Assembly (NCBI RefSeq): GCF_026212465.1
Contig: NC_080056.1
Coordinates: forward strand, 12,425,142 to 12,489,141
From: Amaranthus tricolor
Lineage: Eukaryota > Streptophyta > Magnoliopsida > Caryophyllales > Amaranthaceae
Length of the DNA stretch: 64,000 bases
Direction: 5' to 3'
The position numbers and the translations under genes were made by a program. Under the pieces are notes generated by a model. It saw nothing but the letters and a program-made list of their open reading frames with translations. It was not told where the DNA came from and did no database searches. Numbering within the stretch: position 1 is the first letter of the stretch; each line of letters opens with the position of its first letter. This document shows, in pieces, positions 16,778 through 28,540 of the stretch.

Positions 16778-17293
16778 GGGGCTGCTCCTATAATGATGAA
16801 TGGGGAACAATTTGCTGAACTCAAAGTTACTGTTCTAGGGTTGTTCAAGAAGATTGATAACTTACTTAAGGTTGTTGTTTTCATGAAATTTGTTGTAATG
16901 TTTTACCAACTGTTGTTGGCTCTTGCCATTGTAAAGTAAGATTGCAAGCATTGAAATGGTTTCTATTTAAGCTTAGGTATTATGTATTTCGCAATGTAAA
17001 CTTCTTGACTTGAAACTATGAAATGTTATCAATTTCAAATTGTGCTTTGTACTTTATCATTCATTCCAAACACACAAGTTCATTACAAAATAATTTGGAT
17101 CCATATGCATACCAAGCTACCGTTCATTACAAAAGAGGATTAAGATCCAAATTCATACAAAATGCTCCTAGAGCTTAGTAATTACAATCACAAAAGATGT
17201 TCATAAAAATCATTCATTCAAAAGTTAGTAATTACAATCACATAACAATATTAGTATTCACTTTGCCTTGCCCTTTCCTTTCTTTGATGCCTT

Positions 17294-18092
17294 CTATTTT
17301 GGGACTGACTTTTCCTTGCTCTTAGAGGTTGATGCTTCATCACTCTTTCTTGTTACCTTCTGTTTTTTTGTTGCCCCTCCCTTGCAAGTGGCCTTATTGT
17401 GACCAAAATCTCCACACTTCCCACATTAGACTGCCTTGCTCCTCTTTCCCTTCCTCTCTTCATCATCACTTCTCTTTCTGTTCTTACAAGGCCTACCAAC
17501 ACCTCTTTTAATCACAGGAGGTAGTATAGTAGGATGCTCAGTAGCTGGCCACTTATCTTGGTCAGGGATTGGTTTAATGCTTTGAGGCCAACTTATATTT
17601 CTGCACTGAATACCATTCATAAACAAAAGACTGTGGGGTTGGAATGAACATTCAACACAGGCTGTTTTTCACAGGATACACTAGGGTTGGAATGAACATA
17701 ACAACATCATCATCATCTTCATCATCAGGTTTTGCAGAGGTTGGATTAAGTTTCACATCTTTCTGTGCATTATGCTTTAATGTTTCTCTAAGCCTCCTAG
17801 CATTATCTAACAGGGCATTAGATTTTGTGTCCTCTACATGAACGCAAATACTGTCTTTACCCTTATGCCTACTAAACATCTCTAACAATGTTTTATTATC
17901 ACCTAGTTGAACATGTCTCTTTTTGTATACATGACTAAAACTGAGATGTTCAAGCATCAAATGTTCCTCCCTCTCAGCTGTATCCCAATAATCAATGATC
18001 ATATCAAGCAAATTAACTAGGTCTACATCATCAACAAAAGCTTCAGTCTCTTTACCCTTGTACATAAATTTCAACACCACACTATCATCCAT
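17294..18092 (-). pseudogene. MuDR-type transposase remnant (N-terminus and C-terminus, catalytic core deleted)
   Basis: Starting at 18092 the minus strand encodes a PB1-like N-terminal domain (146-codon frame beginning MDDSVVLKFMYKG, with a D/E-rich end DDEDDDDV) typical of plant MULE transposases. Near 17640 the sequence jumps to the far C-terminus: PPVIKRGVGRPCKNRKR, then a zinc knuckle CGKCGDFGHNKATC (C-x2-C-x4-H-x4-C) immediately after an in-frame stop. The DDE catalytic region and SWIM finger between them are missing. The element is thus an internal-deletion, nonautonomous derivative. Confidence 0.82.
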
Positions 18093-18700
18093 TTAGAATC
18101 TATTAACAAAAAAACAAAAAAAAGTACAACATCAATCATCCATTGCACAACACGATCAAATTTCAAAAAAGCCTTAATTTTTAGGGTTTAGGAATTAAAT
18201 ACTGACTCAGAACACTTTTAAAACACATAATTCAAGAACAAAACCCTAATGATCGCAAAATTTAGGGCGAAAAATCAAATTAATTGCACCATCAATCACG
18301 ACATTTAGGGCAAGAACCCAAACAACACAATAACTTGCATGTACAGACAGAAAGGAGGAAAGATTAGGGAAGTTACCAAAGGGAAGTAAAGCAACAATGA
18401 GGAAGAAAATGCTTTGTAGGAGCTTCAGCAAAGGCATACTCAACCCAGGAAGATGATGATGAAGATAGAGTAAAGGAAGTAAAGCAGGAAGGAGGGAAAA
18501 GGAATAGCCAAAGAAAATAAATAAGAAACTAACCATGGTTGGTTTTTTAAAAGAATTAACGGCAACATAACGGAAAAAACATAAAAAGTGTCACATTTGT
18601 AATTAGCAAGATATGCTGGGGTACCATTGACATTCGAAAAAACACAGGGGTACCAAAGAAAAAGTACAATAACACAGGGGTACCATTGATAATTTCCCTA

Positions 18701-20463
18701 TTATTAAAGTCATAGATATATGTATATAATGAATAAAAAATTAGTTATTAAGAACATTGTGATTTAAAAAATGTATAACCGAAAAGTTAATATCATATTT
18801 TATAATTTCTTATTTTTAATTTTTAGTTTCAAATCAATTGGAAACAAAAAATAAGAAACGATAATATATAGGCCCTAACATTTTTATTTGGGGCAAAAAG
18901 GATTAGAAATAGAAAATTGTATGTACCACTCCAAAATGCAAAAAAGCTTGTGGATTGTTAATCTTTAAACAACTTTTTAGGAAGGACGTTCTCGACTCAT
19001 TTATTACCCATGAATTTTGGCAAATTAGACTTTATATGGATGCTTTTTGCAAGACGAAGTTCTTCTTAGAAATCTCCATTAAGTTCTTGCAACTTTATAG
19101 AACAAAATACAAGTAAAAATACATAAAATGATTAGAAATAATAATTAATATGACATAATAACATTATTAAAATTAAAAGCAAAAATAAGCTAAAAATATA
19201 ATGAGTTGTTTATGCAATTAGTTGAAAGGTAATGCATAAGTTTATAAAATAATTCACGATTAATATTGTTCTTAGATGTCGCTTTGTAACTAAAAGGTCA
19301 CAAGATTCCGAGTCTAAGAAATATAAGGTGACATTTGTCTTATTGTTATTCAACTCAGACACTTGTGTAGTAAAATCATCCTACTTAGAAAAGCTTACTA
19401 TGTATTGCTAATTAGCGGTACAATGTTAAAAAAAAAAAAAAAAAAAAAAAAGCCTCAGAAACGCTTAATCCGACTCATTCACTCGTCCACTTGAAATTTT
19501 AATGGCGTGTCATTTCTAAAGAAAAATGCAAACTCACAAAAAACCGCCTTATAATGAAGCGGGTATTAATGGGCGGACATAAACTCAAAAATTAATATAA
19601 AAAATTGACCTTAATTGTATGAATTGTGACATTATTATAGTGATCAATATCAACTTAATGTAAATATTAAATGGATTAATCAATTAAAATAAAAAATTTT
19701 AATTTTAACCTGTGATCAATTCTAACATTAAAGTAATGAGTAATTTTAAATGGATCATTTATGATTTTTTTAAAATCTTCAATTTTAATGTTAAAGTGAT
19801 CAATTCAGACCTTAAAATGATTAATTTTATATAAAGTGATTAATGATGATTTTAAATTGATTAAGTATTGATCACGTATTGTAAAAAATTATAATAAAAC
19901 CGATTGGGCTATTGCATATTAGTCTCACGCTCAGGCGGTCTTTTATAAGTATGTGCCAACTCGAACTACTTAAAGAAGCTTAATACCACATCTGTCTTTT
20001 TCTAATAGTTATATTTACCATTTTATGTGAAAGCTTTTTGAGTAAAGTATAGCTATTAAAAAAAATGAGGTAGTATTTAGTTATTTACCGTTGGGAAAAG
20101 TAGCTAGGGTAATATACATGATAGTGAAAATATTATCTATTGTTATTTTGTTGATTTACTTGGAACCACGAAAATTGTGATCAATTTATTGTATGAAAGG
20201 CTAATGAGAGAGAAAGTTAGTTTTTTGGTACTTAAATTATGCCTACTTTAAGGAAAGAAAATATCTAAGTTCTAATTAGTCTCGCATAAAAATTAACAAA
20301 TATATAATTAGTTATACTATTTAACGGGTAAACAGAAAATAATAAAATGATAAAATTTATACTTGAATGTATTTAAATTAGATGATTCAAATTGATTTTC
20401 TAAGTTTAAGGCTATTGTTAATTATGATATTACGCATACACTAATAAAAGATAGAAATAAAAA
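18701..20463. other. AT-rich intergenic DNA
   Basis: No gene is seen. A poly-A tract lies at 19430-19450. Between about 19590 and 19880 short words such as GATCAATT and TTAAAGTGAT recur every 20-25 bp. These resemble the minisatellite interiors of the GAGAC-terminus MITEs elsewhere in the window. Confidence 0.45.
19984..20075. mobile_element. Stowaway-like MITE
   Basis: 92 bp. It begins TACCACATCTGTC and ends ATGAGGTAGTA. Inner inverted blocks AATAGTTATA and TATAGCTATT pair, and the borders are TA. Confidence 0.6.
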
Positions 20464-21162
20464 AGAAATTCTACGTGGTAGCATCAAATTTCGTAAAACG
20501 CCAGTGGCAGCACTTTCGGAAAATTTTTTTCAAATAGTAGCATCCAATTTATGTCTTTTCTTATTGCCGTAGCATTTTTCGTTAAATTCTTATTAATTTC
20601 CATTTAATTCAGTATTTTGACGTTTATACCCTTATTAAGTGTTGGTTGTTGTCTTTATAATTTGCCTTAAACCATTTTTATGCTCTCAAATGTTTAATTT
20701 ACCATTTTGATGTTTAATTAACCGTTTTATTCATCAAAACTCTCAAATGTTGTAACAATTTTTGAAATTTTTTATCCTAGTTAAGTACATTAAGTAAACA
20801 TTATGACTTCTGTAATAGTGCTTAAGGTACCTTTTGTTAAAAATGCCAACAAATTGAATGAAAACAAATTGTTACAACATTTGAGAGCGTTGATGAATAA
20901 AATGGTGAATTACACGTCAAAATGGTGAATTAAACATTTGGGAGCATAAAAATGGTTTAGAGCAAATGATAACGACAATAACCAAGACTTAATTAGGATA
21001 GAAACATAAAATTGAATAATTAAACAGAAATTGACAATAATTTAACAGAAAATGCTACGACCATTAGATATGGTGTAAATTGGATGCTACCAAGTAGAAA
21101 AATCATACAAAAATTTTACCACTGACGTTTCATGAAAGTCCGATGCTACCATGTGGAATTTC
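20464..21162. mobile_element. Mutator-type foldback MITE, 699 bp
   Basis: Almost the whole element is one hairpin. The arms, ~20464-20790 and ~20845-21162, are inverted copies sharing GTGGTAGCATC, GTAGCATCCAATTTA, TAAACCATTTTTATGCTC and CTCAAATGTTGTAACAATTT. It is flanked by the 9-bp direct repeat AAATAAAAA (20455-20463 and 21163-21171), the size Mutator elements make. It has no coding capacity. The flanking repeat is low-complexity, so the boundary could shift by one base. Confidence 0.8.
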
Positions 21163-21305
21163 AAATAAAAACACATAAAACAAAAATCTACAACTACAAC
21201 ATTTTGATTTAAATATCAATTCAATCCAATTTTGTTATTATTACATCTAATAAATGATGGGCAATAAATTAAATCTTCATTATAATGATATTAACTTTTA
21301 GTCTG

Positions 21306-21440
<135 letters not shown>

Positions 21441-21834
21441 TATGGAGGTAGAAGTGCTAGTTCAGTGTTTGTATGATGGTGCCAATTCATGGAAGCATTA
21501 GTTACAATGACAGTGCAAAATGGGCATAGCAAGAACAAAATAGGCAGGTCTTAAAAGGGTTGTTAGATTTTGATTGTTTTAATGTGAATGGGTTTAATGG
21601 CTTTAATGTGATTTAATACTATATTTTGTGTGGAATAAAAACATATTGAAGGACATTGGCTTTAATGGCTTTAATGTGATTGAATACTATATTTTTATAT
21701 TTGTATTTGATAGCTTGTAATACTTGACAAATGTAAGATAATATATACAAAAGAAAAATGTGAATGGGTTGTTAGATTTTGATTGTTTTAATGTCTCATT
21801 GTTATCTTCTTGATTAAGAAAGGGTAGTTCTAAC

Positions 21835-22505
21835 TAGAGGTGATCATGGGCGGCCCGGCCCGCCGGCCCGGTCCAACCCGGCCCGAAAAAGTGAGGGTTT
21901 GGGTGTCAAAATATGGCCCGATGGGCGGGTTTGGGTAGAAAATAAGTGGCCCGATTTTTTTTGGGACGGGTTTGGGATTTGGTGTTTGGCCCGCGGGCCG
22001 GCCCGAAAAAGTGTGTGTTCATGATTTGCATTTTAATTTGTTTTATATTATGTATAATATGTAACAATTGTATTTGATTATTTCAATTATTTTTAATTTG
22101 TGTTTTAAATTATGTATAATATGCAACAATTGTATTTGTAGTTTTGTGAATTTCTTTGTCTTTTTGGGTTTTATTTATTTTAGTTTTATATTTTTATTTT
22201 TTTGGTTATTTACAAATCACGGTGATTGATTAGAAATTATTAAATAAAAAAATGAGAGTTTTTAATTTAAAGCATTATGGATGAGTGCTTTAAGTTATAG
22301 TGAAATAATCATGGTTATCTTAAAATTAATTTAAAATAAAAAAATAATATATAACATAGGCCCGTAAAAGCCCGCAAAGCCCGCACAGTACGGGTTTGGG
22401 CAAGAACTTTTTGGCCCGCACTTTGGCCCGGCCCGCATCAATGGGCAGATTTTTGCCTCTCGGCCCGGCCCGAACCCGGCCCGGCCCGGTGTTTGATCAC
22501 CTCTA
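21835..22505. mobile_element. Nonautonomous hAT element, 671 bp
   Basis: The ends TAGAGGTGATCA and TGATCACCTCTA are a perfect 12-bp inverted repeat. They are flanked by the perfect 8-bp direct repeat GTTCTAAC (21827-21834 and 22506-22513), the hAT signature. The subterminal regions are unusually GC-rich, made of GGCCCG words (for example CGGCCCGGCCCG), while the middle is AT-rich. No transposase is present. Confidence 0.93.
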
Positions 22506-22636
22506 GTTCTAACATTCAAATACCATGGAAACTTAGAAATCAGAATGACAGAATTGCAAATCTCAATCAACAGAATGACATTAATAAAACTAGTTATTGT
22601 TACATGTTGTATGCATATGGAATTTTTTAGTATAGG

Positions 22637-24817
22637 ATGTCTCAATATATTGATAAGAGTTGGATAAATAAACCAAGAAATACAGAAGCTTATATAAAGG
22701 GGTTAGTGACTTTATGGAATTTGCAAAGAAAGGGACATAAAATGGTTTCATTATATGCCCTTGTTGCAAGTGTCAAATTGATAGAAAGAAAGTATTACCA
22801 CTAGAGGAGGTTGAAAGATACATTTTGTTTAAAGTTTTATAAAGAATACAAGGATTGGATTTTTCATGGACCTATGACTGTTACGGAGAATGTGTGTAAT
22901 CAAATAGGGCTTCCATTTATAGCTTCCAATGAATCAGAAATCTTAGGTCAAGATGATATATCGGGGTTACTTCGAGATGCTTTTGGGTCAAATATTTTTG
23001 GTGCTCCTGAGTTTGGTAGTTAACTAAATGATGAGGGGTTAGCTAATGAGACTATAGATGAACCTAATTTGCAATATGAATCTGAGAATTTCCTACACAA
23101 CAACCTGATGTGAACTCTTCTTTTGAAGAAGTCAAATTTAGCAAGCTTTATGAAGCTTCTAATGAACCTCTTTATGAAGGTTGTACTTCCTTTTCAAAGC
23201 TATCATTCATCTTGCACCTTTTTCATCTTAAGTGCTTGTTCAAGTGGCCAGATAAATCATTCTGAATGTTGATTGATCTTTTACTTGATGCATTTTCGCA
23301 AATAAAAAAATTTCCTTCCTCATACTATCAAGCCAAGAAATTCATCATGGATTTAGGTTTGGGATAATGAGACAATTGCATTTGCTTGTTTTCGATGTTG
23401 CTAGGTTACTTAAATTTTATTTATGATGCCTATATTTGTGATAATCCGTTACTTTTAACTAGGTTAAGTTGAATTACAGAGAACCTAGTGGGCTAGAAAT
23501 GTGGAAACATACACACACTACAAAGAGTGGTGGTTATGTAGAGGGTACATTCACTCAAGAATTCATGGTATATTAGAGTAGTGAATTGGAAATATTTATC
23601 ATTATGACAAATGTGATTGCATATTTCATTTATACTTTATGAAGAAGTTGAAGAACTAAGAGCTCAAAGTCAAAAAATTCTCACTCAGCTTGCATTATTC
23701 CTAGATCAATTACAACAAAATCATAAGACAAGTAGGAGTCATTATTATTTTTATCATCCATCGAATCTTTTTCATATTAATTTTTAGTGCTTATGGTAGA
23801 AGTGTAGTTTTTAGTTTTTTTATGTTATGTGCAATTTTGCTTGCAGTTGGATGAAGTAGATAGGATAATGACTTATATAAAGTTTTTTATATTCAAGAAG
23901 AGTTTGGTATTTAAGGTAATCCCATATTTGAAAATAATTTTTGGCCTTGAATCACAAACGGAGAGTGTATTTTGGCTAAAGTTTTGTGCATTTTGTTTGA
24001 TTTGTTGCAGATTTTTGCAGCTAATGTTCATATTATGACCAATAAATCATCTTTTGCGAAAGTCTTGATACTAGAGTGGAAATTGCAACATAATGAAAAC
24101 AATTCTGCAGACCTTCAACTTTTGGCAAACTTTTAACTTTTAAATTTTGCTCTCTTAAACATCGATGAATATATATGTGTATGTGAAAATATTGATCAAA
24201 TTAGGCACCTATGTTGCTTAGACTTTTTTGACCAAGCTACAAAAACTTAAGGTCAAAGCTACATCAACGAATGTATGTGCGTATATGAATATCAAATGCT
24301 AATACTTTTGTGGATATGATTGATTTGGTATGATATTCGTTAGTAATTATGTATGTTTGATGAATTTAATATAGTATGGAAAATATATACATTTTCAACG
24401 CATGTAAATGTCTAAAGCGTATATCTAGATATCAAGGGCTTTAAAGGGTTTATTTTCATTTAGACGTATAAAAGCGTTTGAAATATTAAGCACTATCCAT
24501 ATGAAAAAGCATTTCAAAAATTTAGCATTTCCACACAAAAAAGCGTCGACAATATTCAGCATTTTCCACGCTTCAAAGCGTCTAAAAACGTGAAATTGTA
24601 GTATGGATTTAAGGCGGAAAATCTTTTTTCCACAGTAAAAAGCGTCGAAAAACAGATATATCAGCCACTGTAAAAAGCGTTGAAAAAAAGCATCGAAAAT
24701 TTGTAACTACAGTTTTTTAAACGCTTCATTAAGCGTCGAAAATATATTTTTTGACGGTTAAAACCATCGAAAAAACCATAGTTTTCCCGTCGAAAAGCTC
24801 CGTGTTTTTTAGTAGTG
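22637..24817 (+). pseudogene. Decayed CACTA (En/Spm) transposon: transposase remnant and 3' end
   Basis: The ATG at 22637 begins MSQYIDKSWINKPRNTEAYI, the transposase-associated domain of plant CACTA elements, with later blocks FYKEYKDWIFHGP and SEILGQDDISGLLRDAFG. After frameshifts and stops come LYEGCTSFSKLSFILHLFHL and FPSSYYQAKKFIMDLGL, then EMWKHTH-TKSGGYVEGTF near 23490. Each matches the order of domains in family members. The right end at 24817 reads AGTAGTG (CACTA TIR; minus strand CACTACTAAAAAACACGGAG). I did not find a matching left TIR, so the 5' end is probably lost or rearranged. Confidence 0.78.
24400..24800. repeat. CACTA subterminal repeat array
   Basis: Short motifs of the form AAGCGTCGAAAA or the inverse (CACGCTTCAAAGCG, AAACGCTTCATTAAGCG) occur about every 20-40 bp up to the 3' TIR. 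In CACTA elements such subterminal repeats bind the accessory TnpA-type protein. That is the inferred role here. Confidence 0.6.
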
Positions 24818-25073
24818 AAAACAAATAAAAAAATGAAAATATAAACAATAACGATTATAATTCCTAAAACTAAGCATATTGTTTTGTATACTACATTAAT
24901 GTTAAAAGTTATATTTAATTAATTTAGTTTTTAAAAAAACATAATTTAAGTTGTTTAAATGGACTTGTCACATGATAAAAGGGTCTTATAAAAAGGCCTT
25001 GCATTTATATTTATATATGTAATAAAAAAAATTACTAGTAATTCTCCCTTTTCTTAGTAACCCATTAATAATC

Positions 25074-25683
25074 ATGGATCTAAACACACTAATTATTCCC
25101 TTCTTTCTTCTCACCTTGATGAGCAACTTTCCCTTCATGGTGAAGAGCTCTAACTGCTCCATATCCAACTGTGGTGATCTTTCGAGTAATCCGATGTCCT
25201 TTCCGGGTTAAAAATTCGGGTCAGCCACCCAACTCTTGTGGTAATCCGGGTTTTGATGTAAGGTAAATTTAGTGTAAAAAGCATTGATTATGGTGCACAA
25301 GAAATATGGATAAATGATCCCAACAATTGTTTACCAAAATACTTCTTACCTTTTACTCTTTCAAGTTCTCCTTTTGCTTCTATTTATCACCAAGATTTTT
25401 CCTTCTTTAATTGCTCAAAAACCCTAAATTTACCCATTTGAACACTTTTATTGGTCCAGTTAAATGTCTTAGTGGATCAAATTATTTTATTTATGCAGCA
25501 ATCACTTATAAAAATGGTACACATGTAAATAACCAAATGGCCTTATTATCACGATTGAATTGTACACACCTTTTAAGCTCCGCTTGGGTGGAAGTTAACG
25601 ACTGGCATCAACCTAGGGTAAGGTTGGGGGTCGAATGTACACAACATTATCCTTGTTATACACTTTTTAATGATACTAAATAG
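25074..25683 (+). pseudogene. Broken GUB_WAK-type extracellular domain gene (WAK/ATL20-22-like)
   Basis: The ATG at 25074 begins MDLNTLIIPFFLLTLMSNFP, a plausible signal peptide. It is followed by NCSISNCGD, the start of the cysteine-rich galacturonan-binding domain of wall-associated kinases and ATL20-22 RING proteins. A frameshift and stop follow around 25205-25260. Other frames then give SIDYGAQEIWINDPNNCLPK, FNCSKT, and, in the open frame to 25683, CLSGSNYFIYA. No kinase or RING domain follows. Frameshifts plus the missing downstream part indicate a pseudogene. Confidence 0.7.
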
Positions 25684-27806
25684 GTTATTTTCAATTTTAA
25701 ACATCATCTAAAACTTCACATTAAAAAGTGCATATGCTTTAATAAATGAAGTTATCATTGTTCATTATAATCCAAACAAAAAAACTATAAATCTTTGATC
25801 CTATCGAAATAAGAAACATTCATCTCTAAACTATGCCAACATAAAATTGTAGGCGAAAATTACTATTCAATCATCTTGAATAATCTTGGTTAATTTGGTG
25901 TGGCTATATATGTTAAGAGGGTAGAACCATAGAATTTAGAATCTTTCCTTTTATTTTTTTGGCTGTAAATTAGTCGGAATCTATTCATTAGTGAAGCAAT
26001 GTATATTAAAAAATGCAACTTGCATTATTATTTAGTTTATTATTAAATTTGTTGTTTCAATAACTAAACATGAATATTTAGGTTTTTTTGAAGGAAGTTT
26101 TTTTTTGGAGAAGACTTGAAATTTATAGTTTTGCATATATTTTTTGAAGGAAGTTTTGGAAGATAAATTGATGAGGCTATGTGCATGTCTAGTTAAAAAG
26201 TTGAATTGCACAAAAGATTTTATATATTGAGTTGGCCAACTCACTACAGAAAATGTTTTTGGAAACTCTAATCCATGGAAAGTATCTTATGTCAAGATTA
26301 CATCATCAATATATACAACTACACAAGAGTGAAAGAAGCATTTGTTTCATTAACGAAAATAGAATAACTATTTTTTAATTGATAAAGCCTTGGTGTAAAA
26401 GTTCAAGATTACATCATCAATAGATCTCAGGTTCGAATTTCAACCATCTTTCATTTAAAGTGAGATATTTAGTGTCAAGTTTGGTATCTGTACTACATCC
26501 ACAATTCTAGCCAAAAGGGCTCTTGTGTAAAGAAGCGTGTTAGAGTATATATTTTTAATATATTATGGGAACTCAACCATCGGCTTAAAATTTTAGTGAA
26601 TTGGTTCCTTGACATAAAAGGTGAAAACATAGCCATGAAAGAGCAAAACAAGTGTCATACTCCTATGTGAGTCCATGGAGTGCGGTACCCTCAATGGTGA
26701 AAGTCCAATAGTCGAGAGCATTACTATTATGCTCAGCCAAAATATAGCTAAATATTGATATGTTACTAATAATATTATATATATTGATATGTTTGGATCC
26801 TGTAATCAAGTATCACCTTAGTGTTCAAAAATCATAACTTTGTCCTTTATGCATTACAATTTAAACATGCAATGATTTGGACGCACATAATTAATTAAGA
26901 ACAAGTATTTTTAACGAATACTAAACAAATAAGAAAAAAAAAATACATAAGAAATAGACATGCATATGTTTATGTAAAACGTTAGCTCGTAAAAATAATT
27001 GGAAAATACAAAGCTTTCACATGACATAGTAGATTTTCACAGCTGTAATGGTATATTTAATTAGGTTTCTAATTATCAGAATAAAGGAGTCCAAATAAAA
27101 CTTACATATTTTATCAAAAAAAAAAATAAAATTAGTTTCACAGCAGAAAAAAGAAATTAAGAAAATAACATGTTAAATAAGCTAACACATCAAAGGTTTT
27201 CTATAATCAATAAAGAGTTTGAGATCCGTATTCACTCTGTCTCTTCAAATCTATTTGAGTTCATTGTAAAAGTGACCTATTTTAATAGAAACTATCATTA
27301 AAGTAGCAAATTCAAAAGGATATAACTGTGTATTTATACTTAAAGTATGTATTTTATCTTAATTTAATGTCATTTATCGAAGGGTCTTGGGTTCACAACT
27401 AAATCTTTTTGCAGAAGAAAAAATTGAGTCGACTTTTCCTTTAGGTCTCAGAAAAGTTAACTCGAGTTTAGAGTTTATTTCGCCATAGTTTACTTTTTTC
27501 AGTTAGTTTTTTTTTTTGGATATTAATGACTATATTTTCTAATTAGTCATATAAGTAAATTTATTAACATTACCAAAATCTATCTCACTAACTGATGAAT
27601 CCCTCTTATTTTTTCTTTTTTCTCCGATATTACCTAACTACCATTGTAGTTTCACTACAGCTTGACAGAAACTTTTATACGTCAATAAAAGACATCTAAG
27701 CTAATTGTGGATGTAGTCAAAGTTAGATGAACAACATAAATCTTGTTGTATATGTTGATTGATTGCTCTTTTCTCGCAAAATTTTCATAATCTACAATTA
27801 TAGTTC
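25684..27806. other. AT-rich intergenic DNA left of the gypsy element
   Basis: No gene is seen. CACTACAGAAAA at 26247 resembles a CACTA terminus without a partner. From about 26541 the sequence TGTTAGAGTATATATTTTTA and GGGAACTCAACCATCGGCTT resembles the start of a copia-type LTR, but no element could be closed. Confidence 0.4.
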
Positions 27807-28503
27807 TGTCATGGTATTATTTACTCAATTATTTTATATATTTAATAATTTGCATCATATTACCATAATACCCCTTGACCTCTACAGTTGACCTTGACTT
27901 TTGGTCAATGGGCTTTCCTTTTGATCTCCCTTCCTCCCTGAATGGCCCATGGGCTCCTCACTTCCAGAATACCCTAACTTCCCTCTCAGGAAGTAACTGC
28001 CTATTTGACCTAACTTCCCACTTACTCACAGTTGGCTGGTCATCCTTCTCTTAAGGCTGATAACTGCCAACTACCCTCCTGCCTTCATCACAGCCATCAG
28101 TTGCTACCCACTATCTCCATGATGGCAACTACCCTTCAGCAATAACCTCCTCCTTTGCCACTATAAATAGGGGTTATCATCAAGAGGGAAAGATGATCTG
28201 AAATAGCATACAAGAGAACTATTGCTTATATTATTCACTTAACCTTCCCAAACACCAGCATTAGCATTAGCTATCTCAGTCACATCCATCTCACATTCCT
28301 TCTTTAATCAGTAATTCATTAATTTCCGATCCACGTTCTAACTTGAGCGTCGGAGGGGTTTTCCGGGAGATCACCCCCCGGACAAGGCTAACAAGTTGTG
28401 TTGCAGGAGCTTCCTCTTATAAACCGCTTCACTTGATCATACTTCCGTCAATCTCCAGGTATTTCAAGTGTCTTTTGCACTTCCTCGTTTCATTACCGAA
28501 ACA
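27807..28503 (+). repeat. 5' LTR (697 bp)
   Basis: Begins TGTCATGG and ends CGAAACA, with TG...CA borders. It is identical to the 3' LTR except C/T at one position (CTCCCTTCC here, CTCCCCTCC there) and a 9-bp absence after TTGCAGGA. A TATA box, TATAAATA, lies at 28162-28169, placing transcription start near 28195. Downstream, CGTCGGAGGGG and CCGGG...CCCGG can form a stem in the R/U5 part. Confidence 0.97.
28162..28169 (+). promoter_or_regulatory. LTR TATA box
   Basis: CTATAAATAGGGG is a strong plant TATA context, about 340 bp from the LTR end. It would drive the genomic RNA and gag-pol expression. The duplicate is at 40740-40747 in the 3' LTR. Confidence 0.8.
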
Positions 28504-28506
28504 GTT

Positions 28507-28524
28507 TGGCGCCGTCTGTGGGGA
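28507..28524 (+). other. Primer binding site, tRNA-Asp type
   Basis: TGGCGCCGTCTGTGGGGA begins 3 bp after the LTR. The first nine bases match the complement of the 3' end of plant tRNA-Asp(GTC); the following bases match only partly. Tat-lineage elements often use this primer. The three-base gap and partial match are as seen here; primer identity is inferred. Confidence 0.75.
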
Positions 28525-28540
28525 CTTGAAACAAAAAGTC

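Larger units (their letters stand above)
16218..18700. mobile_element. Mutator-like element (MULE) with ~180-bp terminal inverted repeats
   Basis: The left terminus (16218-~16405) and right terminus (~18525-18700) are inverted copies at high identity. Shared blocks include ATCAATGGTACCCC, GGTACCCCTGTGTTTTTTCG, AGCATATCTTGCTAATTACA and CCATGGTTAGTTTCTTATT. Long TIRs plus MuDR-type protein fragments identify a Mutator-like element. Inside are a GRF-like zinc-finger ORF (+) and a deleted transposase (-). The outermost ~15 bp differ between ends and I could not find a clean 9-bp target duplication, so the exact boundaries are uncertain. Confidence 0.85.

Noticed and set aside
26247..26258. CACTACAGAAAA as a CACTA-element start
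   Set aside because: No partner end, target duplication or coding remnant could be matched.
28343..28540. Possible 66-codon extension of gag upstream of the ATG at 28541
   Set aside because: It begins only with TTG and runs through the LTR R/U5 and primer site, which are under non-coding constraints.
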